Shown here: positions 15,165 to 22,066 of the stretch, one piece after another
Numbering within the stretch: position 1 is the first letter of the stretch
How the letters are laid out: each line of letters opens with the position of its first letter
Assembly (NCBI GenBank): GCA_964569715.1
Contig: CAZMUD010000007.1
Coordinates: forward strand, 1-32,378
Length of the DNA stretch: 32,378 bases
Direction of reading: 5' to 3'
DNA from: CAZMUD01 sp964569715
Lineage (GTDB): Bacteria > Chloroflexota > Dehalococcoidia > Dehalococcoidales > UBA2162
Translations under genes and position numbers: made by a program
Notes under the pieces: generated by a model
What the model saw: only the letters and a program-made list of their open reading frames with translations
Database searches by the model: none
What the model was told of the DNA's origin: nothing

Positions 15165-16577
15165 CTACTTAATGGCATACACATTACCATCGTGCGAGCC
15201 TATGTAAACTGTTCCGTCGGCTACGGCTGGGGATGAAGTGACCTTGCCTCCGGTAAGGATGTCCCAAAGCTTTTCGCCGGTGGTGGCATCCACAGCATAC
15301 AGTCGCCCATCGTCACTGCCTACATAAATGGTGGTGTCTACCATTGCCGGTGAGGACCTTATTTTATCCTCAGCTTCGAATTCCCAGCGCTTTTGTCGGC
15401 TCTGGGTGTCTAGGGCAAGTAGTTTGTTGTCCGCACCTACGTATAAGGTGTTGTCTGCTACCACGGGAGAGGCACTGGCTGTTCTGCCTACCCTGAACCC
15501 CCATAGAAGGCCGGATTGGACTGGGGGTGCAGGCACTGGCAAGCCGAATGCCCACAGTTGTATCCAGAAGGGTCTGATTTCATTCTCCTGGAGCCAGGTT
15601 CGGGCATTGCCGTCAACGGCGTATAGAAGACCGTGAGAGTTGCTGAAATAGACGGTCTCATCGCTCACTGCCGCCGTGGAGAAAACCGGGAAGTATGACT
15701 TAAAGCGGAGGCGAAGCCTTCCGCTTTGCGCGTGCAAAGCGTACCAAAAACTACTCCCTGACCCGACGTAGACGATGCCGTTAGCCACCGTAGGTGCCGA
15801 TTTAACCGGGCCTTTGGCATCGAAATCCCAGAGCTTGACTCCTGTTGCTGCATCCAAGGCGTAGATATAATAGTCATCAGCACCAAAGTAAACTATACCA
15901 TCGGCTACCGCCGGGGAAGACATAATGGGATACCTGGTCTGGAAATCCCAGAGCTTTTCACCGCTATGGGCATCAAGTGCATATAGCTTGCCGTCGTTTG
16001 AGCCGAAATAAACCACACCGTTGACAATTGCCGGTGAGGACTGGACCCAACTGCCTGTCTGGTATTCCCAGCGCTTAGCGCCAGTGGCTGTGTCCAGAGC
16101 GTAGAGCTTACCGTCCTTTGAGCCGATGTAGACGGTGCCATTCGCTACTGCTGGCGATGAGTGGATTGGACCGTCTGTAGAGAAGACCCATTCAATCGTA
16201 TCTTGGGGTAAGATATCACTTGAGCCGGTGGTGCCAGAGTGGCCCAAGTCGTGGCGAAACATAGCCCATTCTCCGAGGTGGGAGTTGGAATTTAAATCCT
16301 GAGGCGGCGCAAATATTATGTCGGTGAAATAGTATAAACTGGAGTACACGGCAGAAGCCAGAACGATTAGGCAAACGAGGCTGATAGCGATTGCCTTAAT
16401 CACCCTTCTGAGCTTCAAGCGGGACAGCCTAAGTTCATACTGCCGAGGGGATAATATTAGGCAGCCTGGGTGCAGAGCTGCCCCCCAGCAATGCTTACAA
16501 AACTTTGCTCCCAGTGGGTTGGGTTGCTGGCAAACAGGGCATATAACCCAGAGCTCGGCCTCAGGCGCAGAATTCAT
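15165..16577 (-). CDS. Zinc-ribbon, membrane-anchored PQQ-like beta-propeller protein
   Basis: 470 aa with three parts. Residues 8-35 form a small zinc ribbon (CPVC, then CKHC 13 residues later). About 58-80 is a single membrane helix (KAIAISLVCLIVLASAVYSSLYYF). The rest is outside: MFRHDLGHSGTTG, then eight repeats of roughly 40 residues of the PQQ/BamB type (SSPAVADGTVYIGS..G.LYALD..TG.KLW), predicting an eight-bladed propeller; the fifth and sixth repeats are separated by an insert (about 30 residues, Trp/Pro-rich). ATG at 16577 has GGAG at 8-nt spacing. Function unknown; PQQ binding is not implied by these repeats alone, and a scaffold or BamB-like surface role is possible. Its place inside a ribosome-maturation operon is odd. 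Confidence 0.8.
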   Translation of the reverse strand: MNSAPEAELWVICPVCQQPNPLGAKFCKHCWGAALHPGCLILSPRQYELRLSRLKLRRVIKAIAISLVCLIVLASAVYSSLYYFTDIIFAPPQDLNSNSHLGEWAMFRHDLGHSGTTGSSDILPQDTIEWVFSTDGPIHSSPAVANGTVYIGSKDGKLYALDTATGAKRWEYQTGSWVQSSPAIVNGVVYFGSNDGKLYALDAHSGEKLWDFQTRYPIMSSPAVADGIVYFGADDYYIYALDAATGVKLWDFDAKGPVKSAPTVANGIVYVGSGSSFWYALHAQSGRLRLRFKSYFPVFSTAAVSDETVYFSNSHGLLYAVDGNARTWLQENEIRPFWIQLWAFGLPVPAPPVQSGLLWGFRVGRTASASPVVADNTLYVGADNKLLALDTQSRQKRWEFEAEDKIRSSPAMVDTTIYVGSDDGRLYAVDATTGEKLWDILTGGKVTSSPAVADGTVYIGSHDGNVYAIK

Positions 16578-16704
16578 TGATTATCTCCAATTGTTCAGTG
16601 AAGGTGCTGGCATCTCCGGCTGGGTCGCCTTGGGCTCTGCTCGCCTGCTTCTTGTCACTGGCAGTAGCGCCTCTTTTCCGAAGCTTTCCGGGCTTGTCTT
16701 GAAT
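16561..16704 (-). CDS. Possible 47-aa basic ORF with non-canonical ATT start
   Basis: The gap between khpA and the propeller gene contains one open frame that ends in TGA 17 nt inside the propeller gene, as coupled genes often do. It has no ATG, GTG or TTG near its beginning; the only candidate with a ribosome site is ATT at 16704, preceded by AAAGGGGAAG. The product would be Lys/Arg/Gln-rich (QDKPGKLRKRGATASDKKQ near the N-terminus). Equally it may be untranslated leader of the propeller gene. Nothing else is seen in this 215-nt gap. Confidence 0.2.
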   Translation of the reverse strand: MQDKPGKLRKRGATASDKKQASRAQGDPAGDASTFTEQLEIINEFCA

Positions 16705-16792
16705 ACCTAGCTTCCCCTTTTGCTGGATACAGAACCGAGGCGCTCAATCTTGCTGTCTTAGCGTTGGTAAGACTGGTTATCTCAGGTTATTC

Positions 16793-17020
16793 TTATAGAA
16801 TCTCAAGGATAGCTCTGGTGCCTGCTTTAGCTGCTTTTACCCTGACCAGGGTGCGCATGGCTTCAGCTATTCGGCCTTGCTTACCAATAACTCTCCCCTT
16901 ATCGTCATCGGCAACCTGTAACTTGAGCGTTATGCCTTGCTCATCCTCCTCCTCAGTAACTACCACATCATCGGGCGCGTTGACAATTGATTTGGCGATG
17001 TATTCTATTAGTTCTTTCAT
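16793..17020 (-). CDS. khpA: KH-domain RNA-binding protein KhpA
   Basis: 75 aa, a single KH domain with the GxxG loop in GRVIGKQGRIAEAMRTLV (GKQG about 45-48). KhpA-type proteins bind RNA, often with KhpB/Jag, and are nearly always encoded between rpsP and rimM, as here. The ATG overlaps the rpsP stop (ATGA), indicating translational coupling. The C-terminus (AILEIL) is normal for the family. Confidence 0.92.
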   Translation of the reverse strand: MKELIEYIAKSIVNAPDDVVVTEEEDEQGITLKLQVADDDKGRVIGKQGRIAEAMRTLVRVKAAKAGTRAILEIL

Positions 17021-17736
17021 GTTTTCTCCTTGATTGTTTTGGACTTTTCTGTAATACTGGCTTCGGGTTCTTCCTTGCTGGCTTCGGGTTCTTCTGCGAC
17101 ACCAGCCTTGGCTTTCTTCTTGCTTGCTTTGGGTTCTTCTGCGACACCAGCCTTGGCTTTCTTCTTGCTTGCTTTGGGTTCTTCTGTAATGCTGGCTTCG
17201 GGTTCCTCCTTGCTTGCTTTGGGTTCTTCTGTAATGCTGGCTTCGGGTTCCTTCTTGCTTGCTTTGGGTTCTTCTGTAATGCTGGCTTCGGGTTCCTTCT
17301 TGCTCGCTTCAGGTTCTTCTGTAATGCTGGCTTCGGGTTCCTCCTTGCTCGCTTCAGATTCTTCTGTAATGCTGGCTTCGGGTTCCTCCTTGCTCGCTTC
17401 AGATTCTTCTACGACACCAGCCTTGGCTTTCTTCTTGCTTGCTTTGGGCTTGGCTGCAATGCCAGTCTTAATTTTCTCTTTCCTTGCTTCAGACTCTTCT
17501 ATAATGCCGGCTTTGGCTAGCAGCCTGGCGGCGGTATCTGTCGGCTGAGCCCCTTGCCTGAGCCAGTATAGTGCTTTTTCTTCATCTATAACTACTGTTT
17601 CTGGGTCGGTTAGCGGATTGTAGCGCCCGATGATGTTAATAAATGCTCCATCACGGGGTGCCCGAGAATCAGCTACTACCAGCCGATAACTCGGTCTCTT
17701 TTTGGCTCCTACTCGCCGTAGTCTAATCTTTACCAT
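17017..17736 (-). CDS. rpsP: Ribosomal protein S16 with a long repetitive charged tail
   Basis: 239 aa, against about 80-90 for typical S16. Residues 1-77 are a normal S16 domain (MVKIRLRRVGAKKRPSYRLV, DSRAPRDGAFINIIGRYNPL, KALYWLRQGAQPTDTAARLL). From about residue 84 the protein becomes roughly ten tandem 15-residue units of two kinds: a basic KASKKKAKAGVxEEP type and an acidic EASKEEPEASITEEP type. The tail has no hydrophobic core and should be disordered. The frame stays open through all repeats and joins khpA by an ATGA overlap, so the tail is probably translated. A near-consensus promoter lies directly upstream; no Shine-Dalgarno is seen before ATG 17736. Confidence 0.93.
   Translation of the reverse strand: MVKIRLRRVGAKKRPSYRLVVADSRAPRDGAFINIIGRYNPLTDPETVVIDEEKALYWLRQGAQPTDTAARLLAKAGIIEESEARKEKIKTGIAAKPKASKKKAKAGVVEESEASKEEPEASITEESEASKEEPEASITEEPEASKKEPEASITEEPKASKKEPEASITEEPKASKEEPEASITEEPKASKKKAKAGVAEEPKASKKKAKAGVAEEPEASKEEPEASITEKSKTIKEKT
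17050..17505 (-). repeat. 45-bp tandem repeats within rpsP
   Basis: About ten imperfect direct repeats of 45 bp encode the 15-residue units of the S16 tail. Units of the acidic type (17180-17400 region) differ mostly at synonymous or Lys/Glu positions. The repeats are in-phase with the reading frame, so copy number can vary without frameshift. Confidence 0.9.
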
Positions 17737-17750
17737 TATTCGTTAAGAAT

Positions 17751-17779
17751 ATTATGCGCTATAAGTAATCAGCTGTCAA
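17751..17779 (-). promoter_or_regulatory. Sigma70 promoter of the rpsP operon
   Basis: On the minus strand: TTGACA (17779-17774), 17-nt spacer, CATAAT (17756-17751). Predicted start near 17744, only about 8 nt before the rpsP ATG. Confidence 0.75.
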
Positions 17780-17792
17780 TAGCGGCCAGAAG

Positions 17793-17821
17793 TTGTCAAG
17801 AGATTGTCTAGTCGCTATAAT
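17793..17821 (+). promoter_or_regulatory. Sigma70 promoter of nfi
   Basis: TTGTCA (17793-17798), 17-nt spacer, TATAAT (17816-17821). Predicted start at about 17828, which is the A of the nfi ATG, so a leaderless message is expected. It lies back-to-back with the rpsP promoter, the two -35 boxes 13 nt apart. Confidence 0.75.
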
Positions 17822-17827
17822 CGGGGT

Positions 17828-18550
17828 ATGAAGGTGCAGAGATTACACAGCTGGCAGCTTAGCACCGCTCAGGCTTTAGACCTGCAGCGTCGGCTGGCAG
17901 TGCAGGTCTCCAGAAATAGCGAGGCTATCACACCTCATTTTATAGCTGGTGTGGATATATCTGTGGGGAAAGCACAGGGGGTAGCTACCGGGGCTGTAGT
18001 TGTCTTAAGCTATCCCGACCTTAGAGTGGTGGAGACAAAAGTAGCCCAGGGCAGGCTTGATCTCCCTTACATTCCAGGTCTTTTGTCCTTCCGTGAGTCA
18101 CCGCTAACCCTGGCTGCTTGTGAGAGACTCAGTATTACCCCTGACCTAATTCTGGTTGATGGCCAGGGGATTGCCCATCCTCGACGATTTGGTCTTGCCT
18201 CTCACCTGGGGCTCTTTTTGGATGTGCCAACAATCGGTTGTGCTAAATCCCTCCTCTGCGGCAGCCATAAAGCGCCTGGAATTGAGCCGGGTAGCTATGC
18301 TGAGGTAATAGATAGGGGTGAGACTATAGGGGTAGCTCTACGAAGCAAGCTCGGAGTGAAGCCTGTTTATGTTTCCATAGGTCATAAGGTTGACCTTCAA
18401 ACTGCTATTTACTGGGTAATGCGGTGCTGCCGTGGTTATCGTTTACCAGAGCCTACCCGGCTTGCTCATCTGGCGGCTGGAGGGAATCTGAAACTGGAAA
18501 GAACTGCCCTGACGCATGAGGTTAGCTATCAAAGGGAGTTATTCGATTAG
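17828..18550 (+). CDS. nfi: Endonuclease V (deoxyinosine-specific)
   Basis: 240 aa. Cuts DNA (or RNA) at the second phosphodiester bond 3' of inosine, repairing deaminated adenine. Metal ligands are visible: D43 in AGVDIS, E90 in PGLLSFRE, D111 in LILVDGQGIAHPRRFG, and the later HKVDLQTAI histidine/aspartate region. The YIPGLLSFRES motif is diagnostic. ATG at 17828 is preferred because it coincides with the predicted transcription start; an upstream in-frame ATG at 17804 would lie inside the promoter. No Shine-Dalgarno is present. Confidence 0.93.
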   Translation: MKVQRLHSWQLSTAQALDLQRRLAVQVSRNSEAITPHFIAGVDISVGKAQGVATGAVVVLSYPDLRVVETKVAQGRLDLPYIPGLLSFRESPLTLAACERLSITPDLILVDGQGIAHPRRFGLASHLGLFLDVPTIGCAKSLLCGSHKAPGIEPGSYAEVIDRGETIGVALRSKLGVKPVYVSIGHKVDLQTAIYWVMRCCRGYRLPEPTRLAHLAAGGNLKLERTALTHEVSYQRELFD

Positions 18551-18625
18551 TTTAAGTAGAGTTAAGATTTGGATTGATTATTCTTAGTTAGCTATTTTCA
18601 GTAATGGATATAAGGGGGTTGACTA

Positions 18626-19724
18626 GTGCAGGAACTAAGGGATAAATTGAAGGACTTGCAGGCTAGAATTTCTATGGCGCTGGTGCATCTTTGACATTGC
18701 TAGCCGGGAAGAGGAAATTGTCAGGCTAGAGAAGCGGTCAGCCAAGCCGGACTTTTGGTTAGATAGTGCTAAGGCGCAGGGTGTTATGCGACAGTTAGCT
18801 GAGCAGAAGAAGGTAGTTGAGAGGTGGCGAGGTCTGGAGAAGAAGGTTGCTGATATTGCTGAAGGTCTGCCGTTAGTAGAAGAGGAGGCCTCCTTTCAGG
18901 AAGAGATTGAATCTGAAACAGAAGCAGTAGCTTCCCATCTTGATGAGATGGAACTGGAGATGGCTTTTAGTAGTGAGTATGATGCCAGGAATGCTATCCT
19001 GGCCATTCACGCTGGAGCTGGAGGCACCGAATCTCAGGATTGGGCGGAGATGTTAATGAGAATGTATCTCCGCTGGGCTGAGCGCCGCGGGTATAAGGCT
19101 GAGATATTGGATACTTCCCTAGGTGAAGAGGCGGGGATAAAGAGTGCTACCATTGGGGTCAGCGGTGACTATGTCTTTGGCTACCTAAAATCAGAGCACG
19201 GTGTTCACCGGTTGGTTCGCCTTTCTCCCTTTAATGCTGACCATGCTCGGCATACCTCCTTTGTTTTGGTGGAGGTTATGCCTGAAGCCAAGGCTGATGT
19301 TGACATCAAAATAGAGCCTGATGATTTGAAGGTTGATGTGTTCAGGTCGAGTGGACCGGGAGGACAGCATATGCAGAAGACAAGCAGTGCTGTGAGACTA
19401 GCTCACCTGCCAACGGGGCTGACGATTACCTGTCAGAGCGAGCGTTCTCAGCACCAGAACAAGGAAATTGCCCTGAAGATTCTTCAAGCTCGCCTGCTAA
19501 AGCTAGAGTTAGCCAGGAGAACTGAAGAAAGAGCCAAGCTGAAGGGGGAGCGCATAGCTGCTGGCTGGGGTAACCAGATTAGGAGCTATGTCCTCCATCC
19601 GTATAAGATGGTAAAGGACCACAGAACCGATTATCAAACCAGCGACACCGATGCAGTGCTGGATGGAGAGCTGGACGGCTTCATAACAGCGTATCTGCGG
19701 TCTAGCTTGGGTAAAGAGGAATGA
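18626..19724 (+). CDS. prfB: Peptide chain release factor 2 with programmed +1 frameshift
   Basis: Recognises UGA and UAA stop codons. Coding is join(18626..18691, 18693..19724): a 22-codon first frame from GTG at 18626 (AAGGGGG upstream) reaches CTT TGA C at 18689-18695, the autoregulatory slippery stop; shifting +1 at CTT gives GAC and the main frame, 365 aa in all, the length of E. coli RF2. Tripeptide anticodon SPF is in VRLSPFNADHARHTSF and the peptidyl-hydrolysis GGQ is at 245-247. The Shine-Dalgarno-like stimulator before the shift site is weak (GGTG, 3-nt spacing) compared with the usual AGGGGG. The stop overlaps the next gene (ATGA). Confidence 0.95.
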
Positions 19725-20947
19725 TTAAGAAGGCTGGTATATTCGCCGTAGCTATTTCCCTGTTCCTGGTCTTATTGGGCACGGGCCTGGCTCAAGCTCA
19801 GGGTGGGTTAGCAATACTGGATAGCTCGGCTGAGGCAGAGTTTCCTGCTAAGCTTCACTTCAATCTGTCAGCCGAGAGCAATGTCAACATTACTGATGTT
19901 CGTCTCCATTATACCGTTGACCGGGAAAGCTATGCTCAGGTAACCAGTGAGGTCTATATTGAATTTGTGCCCGATACTACAGTTGATGTTCAGTGGGCCT
20001 GGGATATGAGGAAAACGGGCGGGCTCCCTCCCGGGTCCAGTGTGGAATATTGGTGGACAGTGGCAGATGTTAACGGTGATAAGGTTGAAACCACCCCGGT
20101 TAGAGTCAGGTTTGATGATAATCGCTATCCCTGGCAGAGCTTAACCGAGGGTGAGGTAACCATATACTGGTATGAGGGGGAACAATCCTTTGCCGAGGAG
20201 ATAATGTTAGCTGCTCAGCAAGCGCTGGCTCGGCTGGCTGAGGACACTGGTGCCTATTTGAAGAAGCCGGTCAAGATATGTGTCTACACAAATTCCCAGG
20301 ATTTGCAAGGCGCTATGATTTTTCCCCAAGAGTGGACAGGAGGAGTAGCCTTCACCAGATATGGCATTATAGCTATTGGTATAGCCCCGCATAACCTTTC
20401 CTGGGGTAAGCGGGCAACTGCCCATGAGCTAACACACCTAGTCATTCACCAGATGACCTTGAATCCCTACGCTGGGCTGCCTACCTGGCTTGATGAAGGT
20501 TTAGCTATGTATAATGAGGGGGAGCTTGGTGTCGGATCGGCTGCCTATCTGAAGAGAGCAATAACTGAAAATAACCTCATCTCGGTGCGTAGCTTATCCA
20601 GCCCATTTTCGACTGATGCTGAGAAAGCCTATCTTTCCTATGCTCAGAGTTATAGTCTGGTTGAGTTTCTTATCACTGATTATGGGCAGGGTAAGATGCT
20701 CGGGCTGTTGAATACCTTTAGAGAGGGTAGCAGCTATGATGGAGCCTTGGAAAAGGTTTATGGTTTTGATATGGACGGTCTGGACAGTTTATGGCGGGAC
20801 AATGTTGCCCGGCAGTATCAAGAAGCCGGGGTAACAACATCGGCGATGTTGCCAGCACCAATTGGGACATTGACTAAGCAGGCCAGCGGGCTTCTTTTAG
20901 GTTGGCGGTTGGCTACCCAAAGCCAGGCATGGAGGCGGGGTTGGTGA
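19721..20947 (+). CDS. Secreted gluzincin-like metallopeptidase (peptidase MA-like)
   Basis: 408 aa. An N-terminal signal peptide (about 1-26; hydrophobic core then GTGLAQAQG) precedes a beta-rich region (30-135) resembling an immunoglobulin-like fold. A zinc-peptidase domain follows with HELTH (235-239) and a downstream glutamate in TWLDEGLAMY (E259), the HExxH + E pattern of gluzincins. The C-terminal helical part (SYAQSYSLVEFLITDYG, EKVYGFDMDGLDSLWRD) is typical of peptidase MA-like proteins. Substrate unknown; acts outside the membrane. It overlaps prfB by ATGA and radC by GTGA, so all three are probably co-transcribed although functionally unrelated. The basic C-terminus (WRRGW) overlaps the radC start region. 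Confidence 0.8.
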   Translation: MIKKAGIFAVAISLFLVLLGTGLAQAQGGLAILDSSAEAEFPAKLHFNLSAESNVNITDVRLHYTVDRESYAQVTSEVYIEFVPDTTVDVQWAWDMRKTGGLPPGSSVEYWWTVADVNGDKVETTPVRVRFDDNRYPWQSLTEGEVTIYWYEGEQSFAEEIMLAAQQALARLAEDTGAYLKKPVKICVYTNSQDLQGAMIFPQEWTGGVAFTRYGIIAIGIAPHNLSWGKRATAHELTHLVIHQMTLNPYAGLPTWLDEGLAMYNEGELGVGSAAYLKRAITENNLISVRSLSSPFSTDAEKAYLSYAQSYSLVEFLITDYGQGKMLGLLNTFREGSSYDGALEKVYGFDMDGLDSLWRDNVARQYQEAGVTTSAMLPAPIGTLTKQASGLLLGWRLATQSQAWRRGW

Positions 20948-21633
20948 AGAAGTCATTTACAATCCACGATTTACCCGTTTCTGAGCGACCCAGGGAGAGG
21001 CTGCAGAAATTCGGGGTGGAAGCCCTATCGGCGCAGGAGATTCTGGCTTTGCTTCTAGGTCGTGGCATCGCCGGCGAGTCGGTGACAGTGACGGCACAGA
21101 GGCTGCTAAGCCGGTTTGGCAATCTTAAAGGAATTGCTGGCGCCTCGGTGGAAGAGCTAGCGGAGGTGAAGGGGATTGGTCTGGCCAAGGCAGCCCAGAT
21201 TAAGGCTGCTTTTGAATTGGCTAACCGGCTGGAGGGTTACCCCGAACCTGGTAAAAAGCTATCGGTCAAGACCCCTGACGAGGTGGTGAGCTTGGTGAGG
21301 GGTAGGTTAAGGGGTAAAAAGAAAGAGCATTTTCTGGTGCTTTTGCTGGATACCAGAGGTCAGTTGATAAAAACCTCAGAGGTTTCGGTTGGTAGCCTGG
21401 ATAGCAGTATCGTTCACCCCAGGGAGGTATTCAAAGAGGCAATGTCGGCCAGTGCTGCCTCGGTTATTTTTGTGCATAACCACCCCTCGGGTGACCCTGA
21501 GCCTTCAGAAGATGACGTAAAGTTAACCGAGAGATTGGTTCAGGCAGGAGAGATTATGGGTATAGACGTCCTAGACCACATTATTATCGGCGATAAGAAT
21601 TATTTAAGCCTGAAGAGCAAAGGCTTGTTCTGA
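20944..21633 (+). CDS. radC: RadC-family JAB/MPN-domain protein
   Basis: 229 aa. N-terminal helix-hairpin-helix region (SVEELAEVKGIGLAKAAQIKAAFEL) and a C-terminal JAB1/MPN-like domain with the zinc motif HNHPSGDPEPSEDD (H178, H180, D near 191). Historically linked to repair, but the biochemical role is uncertain. GTG at 20944 is preferred: it overlaps the preceding stop (GTGA), GGAGGC lies 7 nt before it, and the product starts with the family's KKSFTIHDLPVSERPRERL. In-frame ATG at 20929 is an alternative. Confidence 0.88.
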   Translation: MKKSFTIHDLPVSERPRERLQKFGVEALSAQEILALLLGRGIAGESVTVTAQRLLSRFGNLKGIAGASVEELAEVKGIGLAKAAQIKAAFELANRLEGYPEPGKKLSVKTPDEVVSLVRGRLRGKKKEHFLVLLLDTRGQLIKTSEVSVGSLDSSIVHPREVFKEAMSASAASVIFVHNHPSGDPEPSEDDVKLTERLVQAGEIMGIDVLDHIIIGDKNYLSLKSKGLF

Positions 21634-21696
21634 CACCACCTCCCTCTCCAATGTCGCAACTGAGTTTCAAGGCTAGGTTAGCCTCTGCTTCCTCTA

Positions 21697-21772
21697 TGGT
21701 GGGCAGTAGAGGATTTGAACCTCTGACCTCTCGGATGTGAACCGAGCACTCTACCAACTGAGCTAACCGCCC
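21697..21772 (-). tRNA. tRNA-Val(CAC)
   Basis: 76 nt on the minus strand. Acceptor stem GGGCGGT / ACTGCCC with one G-T pair, D-arm TTAGCTCAGTTGGTAGAGT, anticodon stem CTCGG / CCGAG enclosing TTCACAT (anticodon CAC, reading GUG), T-arm AGAGG-TTCAAAT-CCTCT, discriminator A. The CCA end is encoded (21697-21699). Confidence 0.95.
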
Positions 21773-21784
21773 TAAATCACGCCT

Positions 21785-21813
21785 ATTTTACCCCAAAAAA
21801 CCAGCTTTGTAAA
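21785..21813 (-). promoter_or_regulatory. Promoter of tRNA-Val
   Basis: On the minus strand: TTTACA (21813-21808), 17-nt spacer, TAAAAT (21790-21785). The predicted start is about 6 nt before the mature tRNA 5' end. The rest of 21814-22010 holds no gene I can support; a 65-codon minus-strand frame at 21772-21969 overlaps this promoter. Confidence 0.65.
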
Positions 21814-22010
21814 ATGGGGGCGCTTGCTTCGACAAATTTCTCCACCAAAATAGAGCACTTGATTTCCATATATGCGCTCTACGCCGCCACCGAAAGCCAT
21901 AGTAAGCAATCCATCGCCATCGTCGCTGCCGAGAGCAGGCGGCAGAGGATAGGATAACGTTTTGTGCATAGTCCTTTAAGACAAGCTATTACGTAACCGG
22001 ACAAAAGTGC

Positions 22011-22016
22011 TATAAT
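22011..22016 (+). promoter_or_regulatory. Putative -10 element for the winged-helix regulator
   Basis: TATAAT 50 nt before the ATG at 22067. The -35 region is poor (TTACGT at 16-nt spacing). Confidence 0.35.
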
Positions 22017-22066
22017 GGCATAGAGTTAAAGTCTGCTTGATTACACTCATCAAGCGTGGTGAAGCC

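Noticed and set aside
16987..17548. Long open frames on the plus strand opposite rpsP, rich in Phe/Cys or Ser/Leu.
   Set aside because: They are the antisense image of the 45-bp rpsP repeats; low-complexity repeats keep other frames open. No ribosome site or recognisable protein.
21772..21969. 65-codon minus-strand ORF upstream of tRNA-Val.
   Set aside because: It overlaps the tRNA promoter and ends on the first base of the tRNA; the ribosome site is too close to its ATG and no family is recognised.
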